Assembly (NCBI GenBank): GCA_032251455.1
Contig: JAVVEG010000005.1
Location: 129,895-193,894 of the forward strand
DNA length: 64,000 bases
Reading direction: 5' to 3'
DNA from: JAVVEG01 sp032251455
Lineage (GTDB): Bacteria; Pseudomonadota; Gammaproteobacteria; Pseudomonadales; Pseudohongiellaceae
How positions within the stretch are numbered: the first letter of the stretch is position 1; each line of letters opens with the position of its first letter. The translations under genes were made by a program, and so were the position numbers. This document shows, piece after piece, positions 44,749 to 53,201 of this stretch. Below the pieces are notes generated by a model. It ran no database searches, had not been told where the DNA came from, and was given only the letters and a program-made list of their open reading frames with translations.

Positions 44749-45833
44749 ACGCCATCAGTCCAGCACCGGTCAATCTTGCTGAGGCTTTCAATGGCCGCTC
44801 CGTTTTCTTGACCGGGCACACCGGTTTCAAGGGGGCGTGGCTGGCGCAGTGGCTGCATGGCTTGGGTGCGCGCGTGCATGGCTATGCGCTGGCTCCTGCC
44901 ACCACGCCAAGCCTGTTTGCTCTGGCCAATGTGCAGGCACTGCTCGCCTCCCATCATGAAGCCGATGTGCGTGATGCACAGAGGCTGGCCAGTGCAATCA
45001 ATGAGGCGCAGCCGCAGGTGGTTTTCCATCTTGCCGCGCAGGCACTGGTGCGGGCGTCCTATCGAGCCCCGGTTGATACCTGGGCCACCAACGTGATGGG
45101 CACCGCTCATCTGCTGGAGGCTGTGTGTCATTGTCCGTCGGTGCAGGCAGTCGTCGTGATCACTACCGATAAGTGCTACGAAAACCAGGAATGGCTGTGG
45201 GGTTATCGCGAAATTGATCCGCTTGGTGGGCATGACCCCTACTCTGCCTCAAAGGCCGGCGCGGAGCTGGTGGTGCAAAGCTTTCGCCGCAGTTTCTTTT
45301 CAGTCGATGGTCCACTGGTGGCCACTGCGCGTGCCGGCAACGTTATTGGTGGCGGCGATTGGAGTGAAGACCGCCTTATTCCCGATGCGGTGCGTGCGGC
45401 CACTGCTGGCTTGACCCTGAGCGTAAGATCTCCCGCTGCGACGCGCCCGTGGCAGCATGTGCTGGAGTCTCTGCACGGCTATCTGCTTCTGGCTGCGCGT
45501 CTGTTGAGTGGCTATAATGCAGCGGCCGAAGCGTTCAATTTCGGGCCGGAGGCAGCCGATAATCGTAGCGTTGCCGAGGTACTGACGACGATGCAAACTG
45601 CCTGGCCGGAGTTGGTCTATGCAGTGGAAAAACAGGCAGACGCGCCTCACGAGGCCGGATTTCTCTATCTGGATTCCAGCAAGGCCCAGCGCATACTCGG
45701 CTGGCAACCCCGTTGGCGACTCGAACGCGCACTTATCGAAACGGCCAGCTGGTACCGTGCGGTGCTCTCTGACCCTGCCCAGGCACGCCGTTTATGTACT
45801 CAACAAATAGAACAATACTCGGCAAGCCAATGA
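44742..45833 (+). CDS. rfbG: CDP-glucose 4,6-dehydratase
   Basis: 363 aa. Rossmann motif VFLTGHTGFKGAWLAQWL, ITTDKCYENQEWLWGYREID, catalytic YSASKAG (Tyr-x-x-x-Lys), and RAGNVIGGGDWSEDRLIPD, all typical of RfbG. It converts CDP-glucose to CDP-4-keto-6-deoxyglucose. The ATG at 44742 overlaps the end of rfbF; an in-frame upstream ATG at 44712 is less likely. Confidence 0.95.
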   Translation: MVNAISPAPVNLAEAFNGRSVFLTGHTGFKGAWLAQWLHGLGARVHGYALAPATTPSLFALANVQALLASHHEADVRDAQRLASAINEAQPQVVFHLAAQALVRASYRAPVDTWATNVMGTAHLLEAVCHCPSVQAVVVITTDKCYENQEWLWGYREIDPLGGHDPYSASKAGAELVVQSFRRSFFSVDGPLVATARAGNVIGGGDWSEDRLIPDAVRAATAGLTLSVRSPAATRPWQHVLESLHGYLLLAARLLSGYNAAAEAFNFGPEAADNRSVAEVLTTMQTAWPELVYAVEKQADAPHEAGFLYLDSSKAQRILGWQPRWRLERALIETASWYRAVLSDPAQARRLCTQQIEQYSASQ

Positions 45834-47065
45834 CTTCAAACTGTATCTGCCGCTCCTGTGGTGCTCCACTCGAACTGGAATTCGTGGACCTAGGCATGAC
45901 CCCGGTCTCGAATGCCTTTGTGAAACCGGCCGATGTCGGCGCTGGCGAGATGTTCTATCCGCTGCGTACCCGCGTATGTACTTCCTGCTGGCTGGTGCAG
46001 CTGGACGACATCACCCACGCCGATCTGCATTTTCATGATGACTATGTGTACTTCTCCTCGTTTTCTACCTCTTGGCTGGATCACGCCCGGCGCTATGTCG
46101 AGGCGATGATTGCTCGTTTTGCCCTGCACAGCGGCAGCAAGGTGATGGAGTTGGCCAGTAACGATGGCTATCTGTTGCAATATTTTATACAGGCGGATAT
46201 TCCCTGCCTGGGCATCGAGCCCACGTCCAATACAGGGGATGCGGCACGCGCAAAGGGTGTCGAATCGCGCGAAATTTTCTTCGGCCGCAACAGCGCCCGC
46301 GAACTCTCTGCCGAAGGCTGGCAGGTGGACCTGCTGCTGGGCAACAATGTGCTGGCGCACGTGCCCGACATCAACGATTTTGTTGGCGGCATACCGGTCG
46401 TGCTTAAACCCCAGGGGGTGGTCACGCTAGAGTTCCCGCATCTGTTGCAACTGATCGAAGGCAATCAATTCGACACCATCTATCACGAACATTATTCCTA
46501 TTTGTCGCTGCTCGCATTGCAGCCAATTTTCGAACGTGCCGGGCTGCGGGTGTTCGATATAGAACATCTGCCTACGCACGGTGGCAGTCTGCGCGTGTTT
46601 GTCTGTCACAAGGCAGCCGTGCATAGCACAACAAAGGCGGTGCAGGAATGCCTGCACAGGGAGGCTTCCAGCGGATTGAACAGCCCGGAAGTCTATGCGG
46701 GCTTCGCGGAAAGAGTACGTGCCACCAAGCGCGCGCTGCTCTCACACCTGATCAACGCCAGGCAGGACGGTCGGCGCATTGCCGCCTATGGGGCGGCGGC
46801 CAAAGGTAACACCCTGCTCAATTACTGCGGTATAGGCACCGATTTCATCGACTACGTGGTAGATCGCAATCCTGCCAAACAAGGTCGCCTGTTGCCGGGT
46901 ACGCGCATTCCCGTGTATGGTCCGGAGCGCATTTTCGAAACCAGACCGGATGAATTGCTGATCCTGCCGTGGAATATTCGCGAGGAAGTGATGCAGCAAA
47001 TGGCCGGAATTCGAGAATGGGGTGCTCGTTTTGTGGTGCCCATTCCAGGTGTGGTGGTGTTGTGA
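45830..47065 (+). CDS. Sugar-nucleotide C-methyltransferase (TylC3/NovU type)
   Basis: 411 aa. N-terminal zinc-finger-like domain (CICRSCGAPLELEFVDLG, then CTSCWLVQLDD) followed by a SAM methyltransferase core (VMELASNDGYLLQYF, LLLGNNVLAHVPDINDFV) and a C-terminal domain (RRIAAYGAAAKGNTLLNYCG). This three-part plan is that of TylC3/NovU-type enzymes that C-methylate NDP-4-keto-6-deoxyhexoses, usually at C3. The start overlaps rfbG by 4 bp. No 3-dehydratase (ddhC-like) gene is nearby, so a 3-C-methyl-6-deoxyhexose is a better guess than a 3,6-dideoxyhexose. Confidence 0.88.
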   Translation: MTSNCICRSCGAPLELEFVDLGMTPVSNAFVKPADVGAGEMFYPLRTRVCTSCWLVQLDDITHADLHFHDDYVYFSSFSTSWLDHARRYVEAMIARFALHSGSKVMELASNDGYLLQYFIQADIPCLGIEPTSNTGDAARAKGVESREIFFGRNSARELSAEGWQVDLLLGNNVLAHVPDINDFVGGIPVVLKPQGVVTLEFPHLLQLIEGNQFDTIYHEHYSYLSLLALQPIFERAGLRVFDIEHLPTHGGSLRVFVCHKAAVHSTTKAVQECLHREASSGLNSPEVYAGFAERVRATKRALLSHLINARQDGRRIAAYGAAAKGNTLLNYCGIGTDFIDYVVDRNPAKQGRLLPGTRIPVYGPERIFETRPDELLILPWNIREEVMQQMAGIREWGARFVVPIPGVVVL

Positions 47066-47598
47066 AAATCACCGAGGTGCCAATTCCTGGCGCATTTCTG
47101 GTGGATATCGATGCGCTGGAAGATGAGCGCGGCTTTTTTGCCAGGACCGTATGCCGTGAGACATTTGCAGAGTATGGTATGAATGCTGACTTCATTCAGC
47201 AGAGCGTGTCTTTCAACAATCGGCGCGGCATTCTGCGTGGCATGCACTATCAGGCAGCGCCCCATGAAGAAGAGAAGCTTGTGCGCGTGACTTCTGGTGC
47301 TGTGTACGATGTCATTGTGGATTTGCGGGTGGATTCGCCCACCTATCGACACAGCTATGGTGTTGAGTTGTCGGCGCAGAACCGCCGGGCCTTGTATATC
47401 CCCAAAGGAGTGGCCCACGGTTTCCAATCGCTGACCGATGACACCGAAGTGTTTTATCAGATGACAGAGGTGTTTCACCCTGCCTCTGCGCGGGGCATCC
47501 GCTGGGATGACCCACAGCTTGCCATCGCCTGGCCGGATGCCGCTCATGCCATCCTGTCCGACAAGGATCGGGGGCTGCCCTTGATGAGTGAAACATGA
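47062..47598 (+). CDS. RmlC-family NDP-4-keto-hexose 3,5-epimerase (CDP pathway)
   Basis: 178 aa from the GTG at 47062, which overlaps the previous stop (GTGA). Cupin with DERGFFARTVCRETF, NNRRGILRGMHYQ (catalytic His), VDLRVDSPTYRH, and YIPKGVAHGFQSLTD. Where canonical RmlC has YKCTDYY, this protein has YQMTEVF, so the last aromatic is Phe. Such changes may accompany single-carbon epimerisation. A second, canonical RmlC is encoded at 60056, which supports a separate role here with the CDP sugar. Confidence 0.88.
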   Translation: MKITEVPIPGAFLVDIDALEDERGFFARTVCRETFAEYGMNADFIQQSVSFNNRRGILRGMHYQAAPHEEEKLVRVTSGAVYDVIVDLRVDSPTYRHSYGVELSAQNRRALYIPKGVAHGFQSLTDDTEVFYQMTEVFHPASARGIRWDDPQLAIAWPDAAHAILSDKDRGLPLMSET

Positions 47599-48083
47599 TT
47601 GAAATTGATCCTACTGCAAAGATTTCTGCCCTGGCAGACATCGAAGATTCGATTCGTGGAACGCGCATCGTCATCGGTGCGCGCGTGACCATCGATGCTT
47701 TCGTCAAGATCAAACCTGCAGGTGGAAGCGGTAATGTGGTGATTGGCGAGGACACGGCAATCAACTCCGGCTGCGTATTTTACAGCGGCAACGGCATCCA
47801 AATAGGCGTTGCCTGTGCCATCGCCGCCAATTGTACCTTTGCTCCCACCAACCATGAATACAAGCAGCGCGATGTGCCCATTCGACAGCAGCGCTTTCGC
47901 CCTGGCAAGGGGGGTGTGGTGATTGGTGACGATGTCTGGATAGGCGCTAACTGCGTTCTGCTCGATGGGGCGATAGTTGGTGATGGCTGCGTGATTGCAG
48001 CGGGAACAATTGTGCGTGGCAAGCTGGAGCCCTATGGGGTTTATGGTGGCAACCCCATCAGAAAACTCGGGGAGCGGGAATGA
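47595..48083 (+). CDS. Hexapeptide-repeat acyltransferase (WbbJ type)
   Basis: 162 aa of left-handed beta-helix repeats (IGARVTIDAFVKI, IGVACAIAANCTFAPTNHEY, IGDDVWIGANCVLLDGAIVG). The His in TNHEY is the usual catalytic residue. It should O-acetylate a sugar or glycan with acetyl-CoA. Starts overlap on both sides by 4 bp, so it is coupled with the epimerase and reductase. Confidence 0.88.
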   Translation: MIEIDPTAKISALADIEDSIRGTRIVIGARVTIDAFVKIKPAGGSGNVVIGEDTAINSGCVFYSGNGIQIGVACAIAANCTFAPTNHEYKQRDVPIRQQRFRPGKGGVVIGDDVWIGANCVLLDGAIVGDGCVIAAGTIVRGKLEPYGVYGGNPIRKLGERE

Positions 48084-48874
48084 ATTTTACGGTGCTGGGC
48101 GCATCAGGCATGATTGGTCGTCACCTGGTGAGCGCATTGCAACGGCGTGGTGAACGCGTATTTGCACCAGTACGCGGCGATGATACGGTATTCACGCGGG
48201 CGCTGGGACATGTCATTTATGCGATCGGATTGACGGCTGATTTCAGAAACCGTCCGTACGACACAGTGGAAGCACATGTCAGTTATTTGTCCCAGGTTTT
48301 GCAGCGTTCCAGGTTTGATTCATTGCTCTATCTTTCCTCCACGCGCGTTTATGCCGGCGCTGATTCGACCAAAGAAGATACCCCTCTGCGAGTACAACCG
48401 GACAATCCTTCCGATTTGTATAACCTGTCCAAGTTGATGGGAGAATCTCTTTGTCATGCCAGCAGCCGTGAAGGCGTAAGAGTCGCCAGATTGTCCAATG
48501 TAGTAGGTGATGATGATCCTGACTCGGAAAATTTCGTCTCGGTCCTGCTGCGCGAGGCCCGAACCGGCCATATAGTCTTGCGCACTGCGCTATCTTCGGC
48601 CAAGGATTACATTCATATTGATGATGCGGTGGAGATACTTTTGCGCATCGCAACATCCGGCTGCGAGCGTGTATACAATGTGGCCAGTGGCAGGCAGACA
48701 ACAAATGCAGAATGGGGTGAACGCCTGGGTGAAGCTACGGGATGCACACTTGAAGTGGCCGCAGAGGCAGTGGAGTATTCCTTTGCCCCGATCGACATTA
48801 CGCGGCTGAGAACTGAATTTGGCTTTGTGGCGAAACCTGCAATTGACACCGTTGTTCGTATCCCAGGAGTTTGA
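48080..48874 (+). CDS. NAD(P)-dependent sugar reductase/epimerase
   Basis: 264 aa extended SDR: GASGMIGRHLVSAL nucleotide-binding loop, YLSSTRVYAG, catalytic YNLSK, and ARLSNVVGDDDPDSENF. It is the likely 4-keto reductase that finishes the CDP-branched deoxyhexose, since no other reductase is in this run. The product stereochemistry cannot be read. Confidence 0.85.
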   Translation: MNFTVLGASGMIGRHLVSALQRRGERVFAPVRGDDTVFTRALGHVIYAIGLTADFRNRPYDTVEAHVSYLSQVLQRSRFDSLLYLSSTRVYAGADSTKEDTPLRVQPDNPSDLYNLSKLMGESLCHASSREGVRVARLSNVVGDDDPDSENFVSVLLREARTGHIVLRTALSSAKDYIHIDDAVEILLRIATSGCERVYNVASGRQTTNAEWGERLGEATGCTLEVAAEAVEYSFAPIDITRLRTEFGFVAKPAIDTVVRIPGV

Positions 48875-48899
48875 ATAACATTAAAGAAGTGAGGACAAG

Positions 48900-49664
48900 A
48901 TGATTCGTATAGATATGGAAAATGGTTGGGTAGTAGAAGATGATGGGGCTGGAGGAGTTCGACACGAACTGGGTTCACCGGAGGGGTTTGCACTGGTTTC
49001 GAAAGTCTGGCTGCGCGCTGGATGGGATGCCAAGTACGTTTACTCATTCAGCTGGATGGGCCGCCCGATAATACAGCTGCCGGATGACATGCTGCGCATT
49101 CAGGAAGTGATTTACGCACACAGGCCGACGCTGATCATCGAAACCGGAGTGGCCCACGGTGGCTCGCTGATTTACTACGCCAGCCTGTTCAAGGCCATGG
49201 GCATACCCGGACGTGTGGTCGGTATCGACATCGAGATTCGCCCGCACAATCGTACAGCCATCGAGGCGCATGAACTGTTCCCGTATCTGACACTGCTGGA
49301 AGGGAGTTCTGTGGCACCCGAAATCGTGGCGCAGGTCAAGAGTTTGATCCGGCCGGATGATCGGGTCATGGTGATTCTGGATTCCAATCACAGCAAGGCC
49401 CACGTTCACGCTGAACTTGAAGCCTATGGCGACATGGTAAGTTCTGGATGCTATATCGTTGCTACCGATGGCATTATGCACTGGCTTGGCAATGCGCAGC
49501 GCACTCAGGCAGACTGGACCTGGAACAACCCGCGCGATGCGGCAGCCGACTATCTGCAGGCACACCCGGAATTTGAAATGGCCACTCCGGTTCCCCCCTT
49601 TAATGAAGGGGTAGTGACAGAGCCCGTTACTTACTGGCCTGGCGCATGGCTGCGTAAACGCTAA
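48900..49664 (+). CDS. CmcI/rhamnosyl O-methyltransferase family protein
   Basis: 254 aa. SAM-binding ETGVAHGGSLIYYASLF, VVGIDIEIRPHNRTAIEAH, and VMVILDSNHSKAHVHAEL match the CmcI/rhamnosyl O-methyltransferase family (often labelled cephalosporin hydroxylase). In a glycan locus a sugar O-methyltransferase is far more likely than an antibiotic enzyme. AGGA precedes the ATG at 48900. Confidence 0.85.
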   Translation: MIRIDMENGWVVEDDGAGGVRHELGSPEGFALVSKVWLRAGWDAKYVYSFSWMGRPIIQLPDDMLRIQEVIYAHRPTLIIETGVAHGGSLIYYASLFKAMGIPGRVVGIDIEIRPHNRTAIEAHELFPYLTLLEGSSVAPEIVAQVKSLIRPDDRVMVILDSNHSKAHVHAELEAYGDMVSSGCYIVATDGIMHWLGNAQRTQADWTWNNPRDAAADYLQAHPEFEMATPVPPFNEGVVTEPVTYWPGAWLRKR

Positions 49665-49709
49665 CCGCATCCCCTGTCTAAAAACGCAAGCAGGTGCTAA
49701 GGAGTGGAA

Positions 49710-51245
49710 ATGACTGACTGGACAGCCGGCTATATTGCCGACATCGACTATACCTTTGGGTACTATCCGGAACTCAATCCACAACGTGTGAAACAGGCTC
49801 TCCTCAATGTAGGACTGATCAGTCCAAGGATCGTCACGGCGTGTGAACTGGGTTTTGGTCAGGGCTTGAGTACCAATATTCATGCTGCGGCAAGCAACAT
49901 CGAGTGGTATGGCACGGATTTCAATCCGGCACATGCAGGTTTCGCGCAGGAGCTTGCGCAGGTCTCAGGTGCAGCGGCGCATTTGTATGATGAAGCATTT
50001 GCAGAGTTTGCCAACCGCCCCGATCTGCCAGACTTTGACTATATCGGTATGCACGGCATCTGGAGTTGGATCTCCGACGAGAACCGTGCGGTAATCGTGG
50101 ACTTCGTTCGTCGCAAGCTGAAGGTAGGGGGCGTGCTGTATGTCAGCTACAACACCTTGCCGGGTTGGGGGCCATTCGCGCCGATGCGGCACTTGATGAC
50201 CGAACATGCACGCATCATGGGCACCAGCGGACAGGGTATCGCCAGTCGAATCGATGGTGCAATCGCGTTCAGCGAAAAATTACTGGCAGCAAATCCCACT
50301 TATGCTACAGCCAACCCACAGCTGGCCAGCCGCCTGCAGAAGATGAAGGAGTTTGATCGCCACTATCTGGCGCACGAGTACTTCAACAAGGACTGGCACC
50401 CAATGCATTTCTCCACCATGGCCGAACACCTGGCTCCGGCGAAACTTGACTTTGCATGTTCTGCTTATTGTCTGGATCACGTCAATGCAGTCAACCTGTC
50501 TGCGAGTCAGCAAAAGTTTCTCACCGATATACCCGATGTGATGTTCCGTGAAGCTGTGCGTGACTTCATGGTCAATCAATATTTCAGGCGTGATTTCTGG
50601 ATAAAGGGCGCCAGGACTCTCAGTAGCATTGAGAAAGAGGAAATGCTGACGGAACAGCAGGTGATGCTGATTGCGGATCCCGCTGAAGTCTCTCTCAAGG
50701 TAACCGGCAGCCTTGGTGAGGCCAGCTTGAGAGAGGACGTCTACCAGCCCATTCTCGATGCACTGGCGGATAACAAACCGAAGACCATGGGCGCACTGGC
50801 GGCAGCCGTCAAAGGTCAGGGGATAGCGAATGCGCAGATCCAAGAAGCAATGCTGATATTGTCGTCAAGCGGCAAAATTGCCATGTTGCAGGATGAGACG
50901 GCAAGGACGGCGACAAACGAGATTTCTGACAAGCTCAATGCGCATCTCATGAGCAAGGCAAGAGGTGGGAACGAGATAGGCTATCTTGCCAGCCCGCTTA
51001 CTGGCGGAGGAGTCGGGGTTGGACGGTTCCAGCAATTGTTTCTGCTGGCAACACGGGAAAACATACAGGAGCCTGCGGAACTGGCGGCCTTTGCCTGGAA
51101 TATACTTGTCAGCCAGGGGCACAAGCTTCTCAAGCAGGGCAAGCTGCTCGCAAGCGAAGAAGAAAACCTGGCTGAACTGACAGAGCAGGCCACTGTCTTT
51201 AAAGAAAAATCGTGGCCAATGTATAAGCGTCTGGGAATTGCCTGA
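49710..51245 (+). CDS. SAM methyltransferase with regulatory domain
   Basis: 511 aa. N-terminal methyltransferase core: ACELGFGQGLSTNIHAAA (SAM loop), WYGTDFNPAHA, DYIGMHGIWSWISDENR, GGVLYVSYNTLPGW. This is followed by a helical regulatory domain (about 215-300, ADPA at its end) and a C-terminal helical region. The layout matches methyltransferase-regulatory-domain proteins seen in polysaccharide and S-layer glycosylation loci. The ATG at 49710 has AAGGAG 5 nt upstream. Substrate unknown. Confidence 0.82.
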   Translation: MTDWTAGYIADIDYTFGYYPELNPQRVKQALLNVGLISPRIVTACELGFGQGLSTNIHAAASNIEWYGTDFNPAHAGFAQELAQVSGAAAHLYDEAFAEFANRPDLPDFDYIGMHGIWSWISDENRAVIVDFVRRKLKVGGVLYVSYNTLPGWGPFAPMRHLMTEHARIMGTSGQGIASRIDGAIAFSEKLLAANPTYATANPQLASRLQKMKEFDRHYLAHEYFNKDWHPMHFSTMAEHLAPAKLDFACSAYCLDHVNAVNLSASQQKFLTDIPDVMFREAVRDFMVNQYFRRDFWIKGARTLSSIEKEEMLTEQQVMLIADPAEVSLKVTGSLGEASLREDVYQPILDALADNKPKTMGALAAAVKGQGIANAQIQEAMLILSSSGKIAMLQDETARTATNEISDKLNAHLMSKARGGNEIGYLASPLTGGGVGVGRFQQLFLLATRENIQEPAELAAFAWNILVSQGHKLLKQGKLLASEEENLAELTEQATVFKEKSWPMYKRLGIA

Positions 51246-51288
51246 AAGTGCAGTTTCAGACTGGTCTGAGTTGGCAATGGAGGCAGTG

Positions 51289-51900
51289 ATGAAAACTTTT
51301 CTGCATGTGGGCTGTGGCCAGAAACGCAAGAATCAGACAACGCCAGGCTTCGCCGGTGATGACTGGCATGAGTTGCGATTGGATATTGATGAGAAGGTCA
51401 AGCCTGATATCGTGGGTACTGTGCTCGATATGTCTGCCGTTGCGGATGCTTCTGTGGATGCGCTGTTTTCCAGCCACAACATTGAGCATCTTTATCCTCA
51501 CGATGTTCCCACTGCGCTTGCGGAATTCAAGCGTGTGCTCAGGGCGGATGGGTTTGTCGTCATTACCTGTCCCGATTTGCAGGGCGTGGCTGCATTGATC
51601 GCTGATGACAAGTTGATGGAACCGGCTTACGTTTCTCCTGCCGGGCCCATTGCTCCCATCGATATTCTATATGGGTACCGCCCAGCCATGGCCGAAGGCA
51701 ATCTGTATATGGCACATCGTTGTGGGTTTACCAAGCGCGTGATGAGTGAAACGCTGTTGTCGGCCGGGTTTGCATCGGTAGCAACTACCCGGCGCGGGCA
51801 CCCGGCTTTCGACTTGTGGGCTCTTGGAACGATGGCAGCAATGCCTGAGGAGCAAATGCGACAACTCGCAAGACTGCACTTCCCGATAGCGCAAGGTTGA
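51289..51900 (+). CDS. Class I SAM-dependent methyltransferase
   Basis: 203 aa. FLHVGCGQKRKNQTTPGF, RLDIDEKVKPDIVGTVLDMS, SSHNIEHLYPHDVPTALAEF and LRADGFVVITCPDL are the motifs of small glycan-locus methyltransferases. GGAGG lies 5 nt before the ATG at 51289. It is the fourth methyltransferase-like protein in the operon. Confidence 0.87.
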   Translation: MKTFLHVGCGQKRKNQTTPGFAGDDWHELRLDIDEKVKPDIVGTVLDMSAVADASVDALFSSHNIEHLYPHDVPTALAEFKRVLRADGFVVITCPDLQGVAALIADDKLMEPAYVSPAGPIAPIDILYGYRPAMAEGNLYMAHRCGFTKRVMSETLLSAGFASVATTRRGHPAFDLWALGTMAAMPEEQMRQLARLHFPIAQG

Positions 51901-51926
51901 ACCAAGAATCTGTAGCAGGTACTCCC

Positions 51927-53201
51927 ATGAAGATACTCTTTATCCATCAGAATTTTCCGGTGCAGTTCAAATATCTGGCCCCGGCCCTAGTGCAACAGGG
52001 TCATACCGTGTGGGCCATGACGATGCAGAAACCGTCTGAGCTTGAATGGAAAGGGGTCAAGCTGGTGCCCTATACCAACAGCCGAGGATCGGCACCAAAC
52101 GTACATCCCTGGTTGACAGATTTCGAAACCAAAGTCATTCGAGGTGATGCCTGCTTCCGTGCGGCACTGAAGTTGAAGGAAGAGGGCTTTGAACCTGATC
52201 TCATCATTGCCCATCATGGCTGGGGCGAAAGCCTGTTTCTGAAAGATGTCTGGCCGCAGGTAAAGCTAGGAATCTATTGTGAGTTCTACTATTCGGCGAC
52301 AGGTGCTGATATTGGTTTTGACCCCGAGTTTCCACCCCAGGACCTTGGTGAACCGTGCAGGCAACGCCTCAAAAATCTGAATAATCTGCTGCATTTTGAA
52401 ATTGCAGATGCCGGGATTTCGCCCACTGGCTGGCAAGCCAGCACATTCCCCGAAGCTTTCCGGAAGAAGATCACGGTCGTGCATGATGGCATCGACACAG
52501 AGTTGCTGGCCCCTAATTCAGCTGCCAGCATAACAATCAATGGGGCAATCACGTTAACCAACAAGGATGAAGTCATTACATTCGTGAATCGCAATCTGGA
52601 GCCTTATCGTGGTTACCACATATTCATGCGCGCATTGCCGGAAATACTCCGGCGCCGACCGAATGCACGCGTTCTTATCGTTGGCGGTGACGCTGTAAGC
52701 TATGGTGCCAGGCCTCCTGGTGAGTTGAATTGGAAGGAAATATTTGCACGTGAGGTTCGTCCGCTGATCAGTAACGCTGACTGGAACAGGGTGCATTTTG
52801 TAGGGGTGGTGCCCTATCAGCATTTCATTCCAATGTTGCAGGTTTCATCGGTACACGTTTATCTGACGTATCCGTTTGTATTGTCCTGGAGTTTGCTGGA
52901 GGCGATGAGCATGGGTTGTGCGATCGTGGCCAGCGATACCCAGCCCCTGCATGAGGCCATTAAGCATGATGTGACTGGACGGCTGGTGAATTTCTTCGAT
53001 GTAGAGGGGTTGGCCCGCGAGGTTTGTACACTGCTGGATGACCCGAAAGCACGAAAGAGACTGGGCGCAGCCGCGCGCAGCCATGCACGGGCAAACTACG
53101 ATCTTGCGAGTGTCTGCCTGCCGCGACAGTTGGCCTGGGTTGAGCATCTGGCTGGGGATGCATCAATGGGGCCCAGTGCTAGAGATTCCCGAATGAAATA
53201 A
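51927..53201 (+). CDS. Family 4 glycosyltransferase
   Basis: 424 aa. MKILFIHQNFPVQFKYLAPA and the FEPDLIIAHHGWGESLFL stretch are the GT4 N-terminal domain of the PF12000 type. The C-terminal domain has FVNRNLEPYRGYHIFMRALP, the donor-site LSWSLLEAMSMGCAIVASDT and a late RANYDL. It should add a sugar in the cytoplasm to a glycan or protein. Last plus-strand gene of the run, overlapping sapC (opposite strand) by 23 bp. Confidence 0.9.
   Translation: MKILFIHQNFPVQFKYLAPALVQQGHTVWAMTMQKPSELEWKGVKLVPYTNSRGSAPNVHPWLTDFETKVIRGDACFRAALKLKEEGFEPDLIIAHHGWGESLFLKDVWPQVKLGIYCEFYYSATGADIGFDPEFPPQDLGEPCRQRLKNLNNLLHFEIADAGISPTGWQASTFPEAFRKKITVVHDGIDTELLAPNSAASITINGAITLTNKDEVITFVNRNLEPYRGYHIFMRALPEILRRRPNARVLIVGGDAVSYGARPPGELNWKEIFAREVRPLISNADWNRVHFVGVVPYQHFIPMLQVSSVHVYLTYPFVLSWSLLEAMSMGCAIVASDTQPLHEAIKHDVTGRLVNFFDVEGLAREVCTLLDDPKARKRLGAAARSHARANYDLASVCLPRQLAWVEHLAGDASMGPSARDSRMK

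Noticed and set aside
48900..49664. Cephalosporin hydroxylase and hence a beta-lactam cluster
   Set aside because: The family also contains rhamnosyl O-methyltransferases and all neighbours are sugar genes; no beta-lactam synthesis genes are present.
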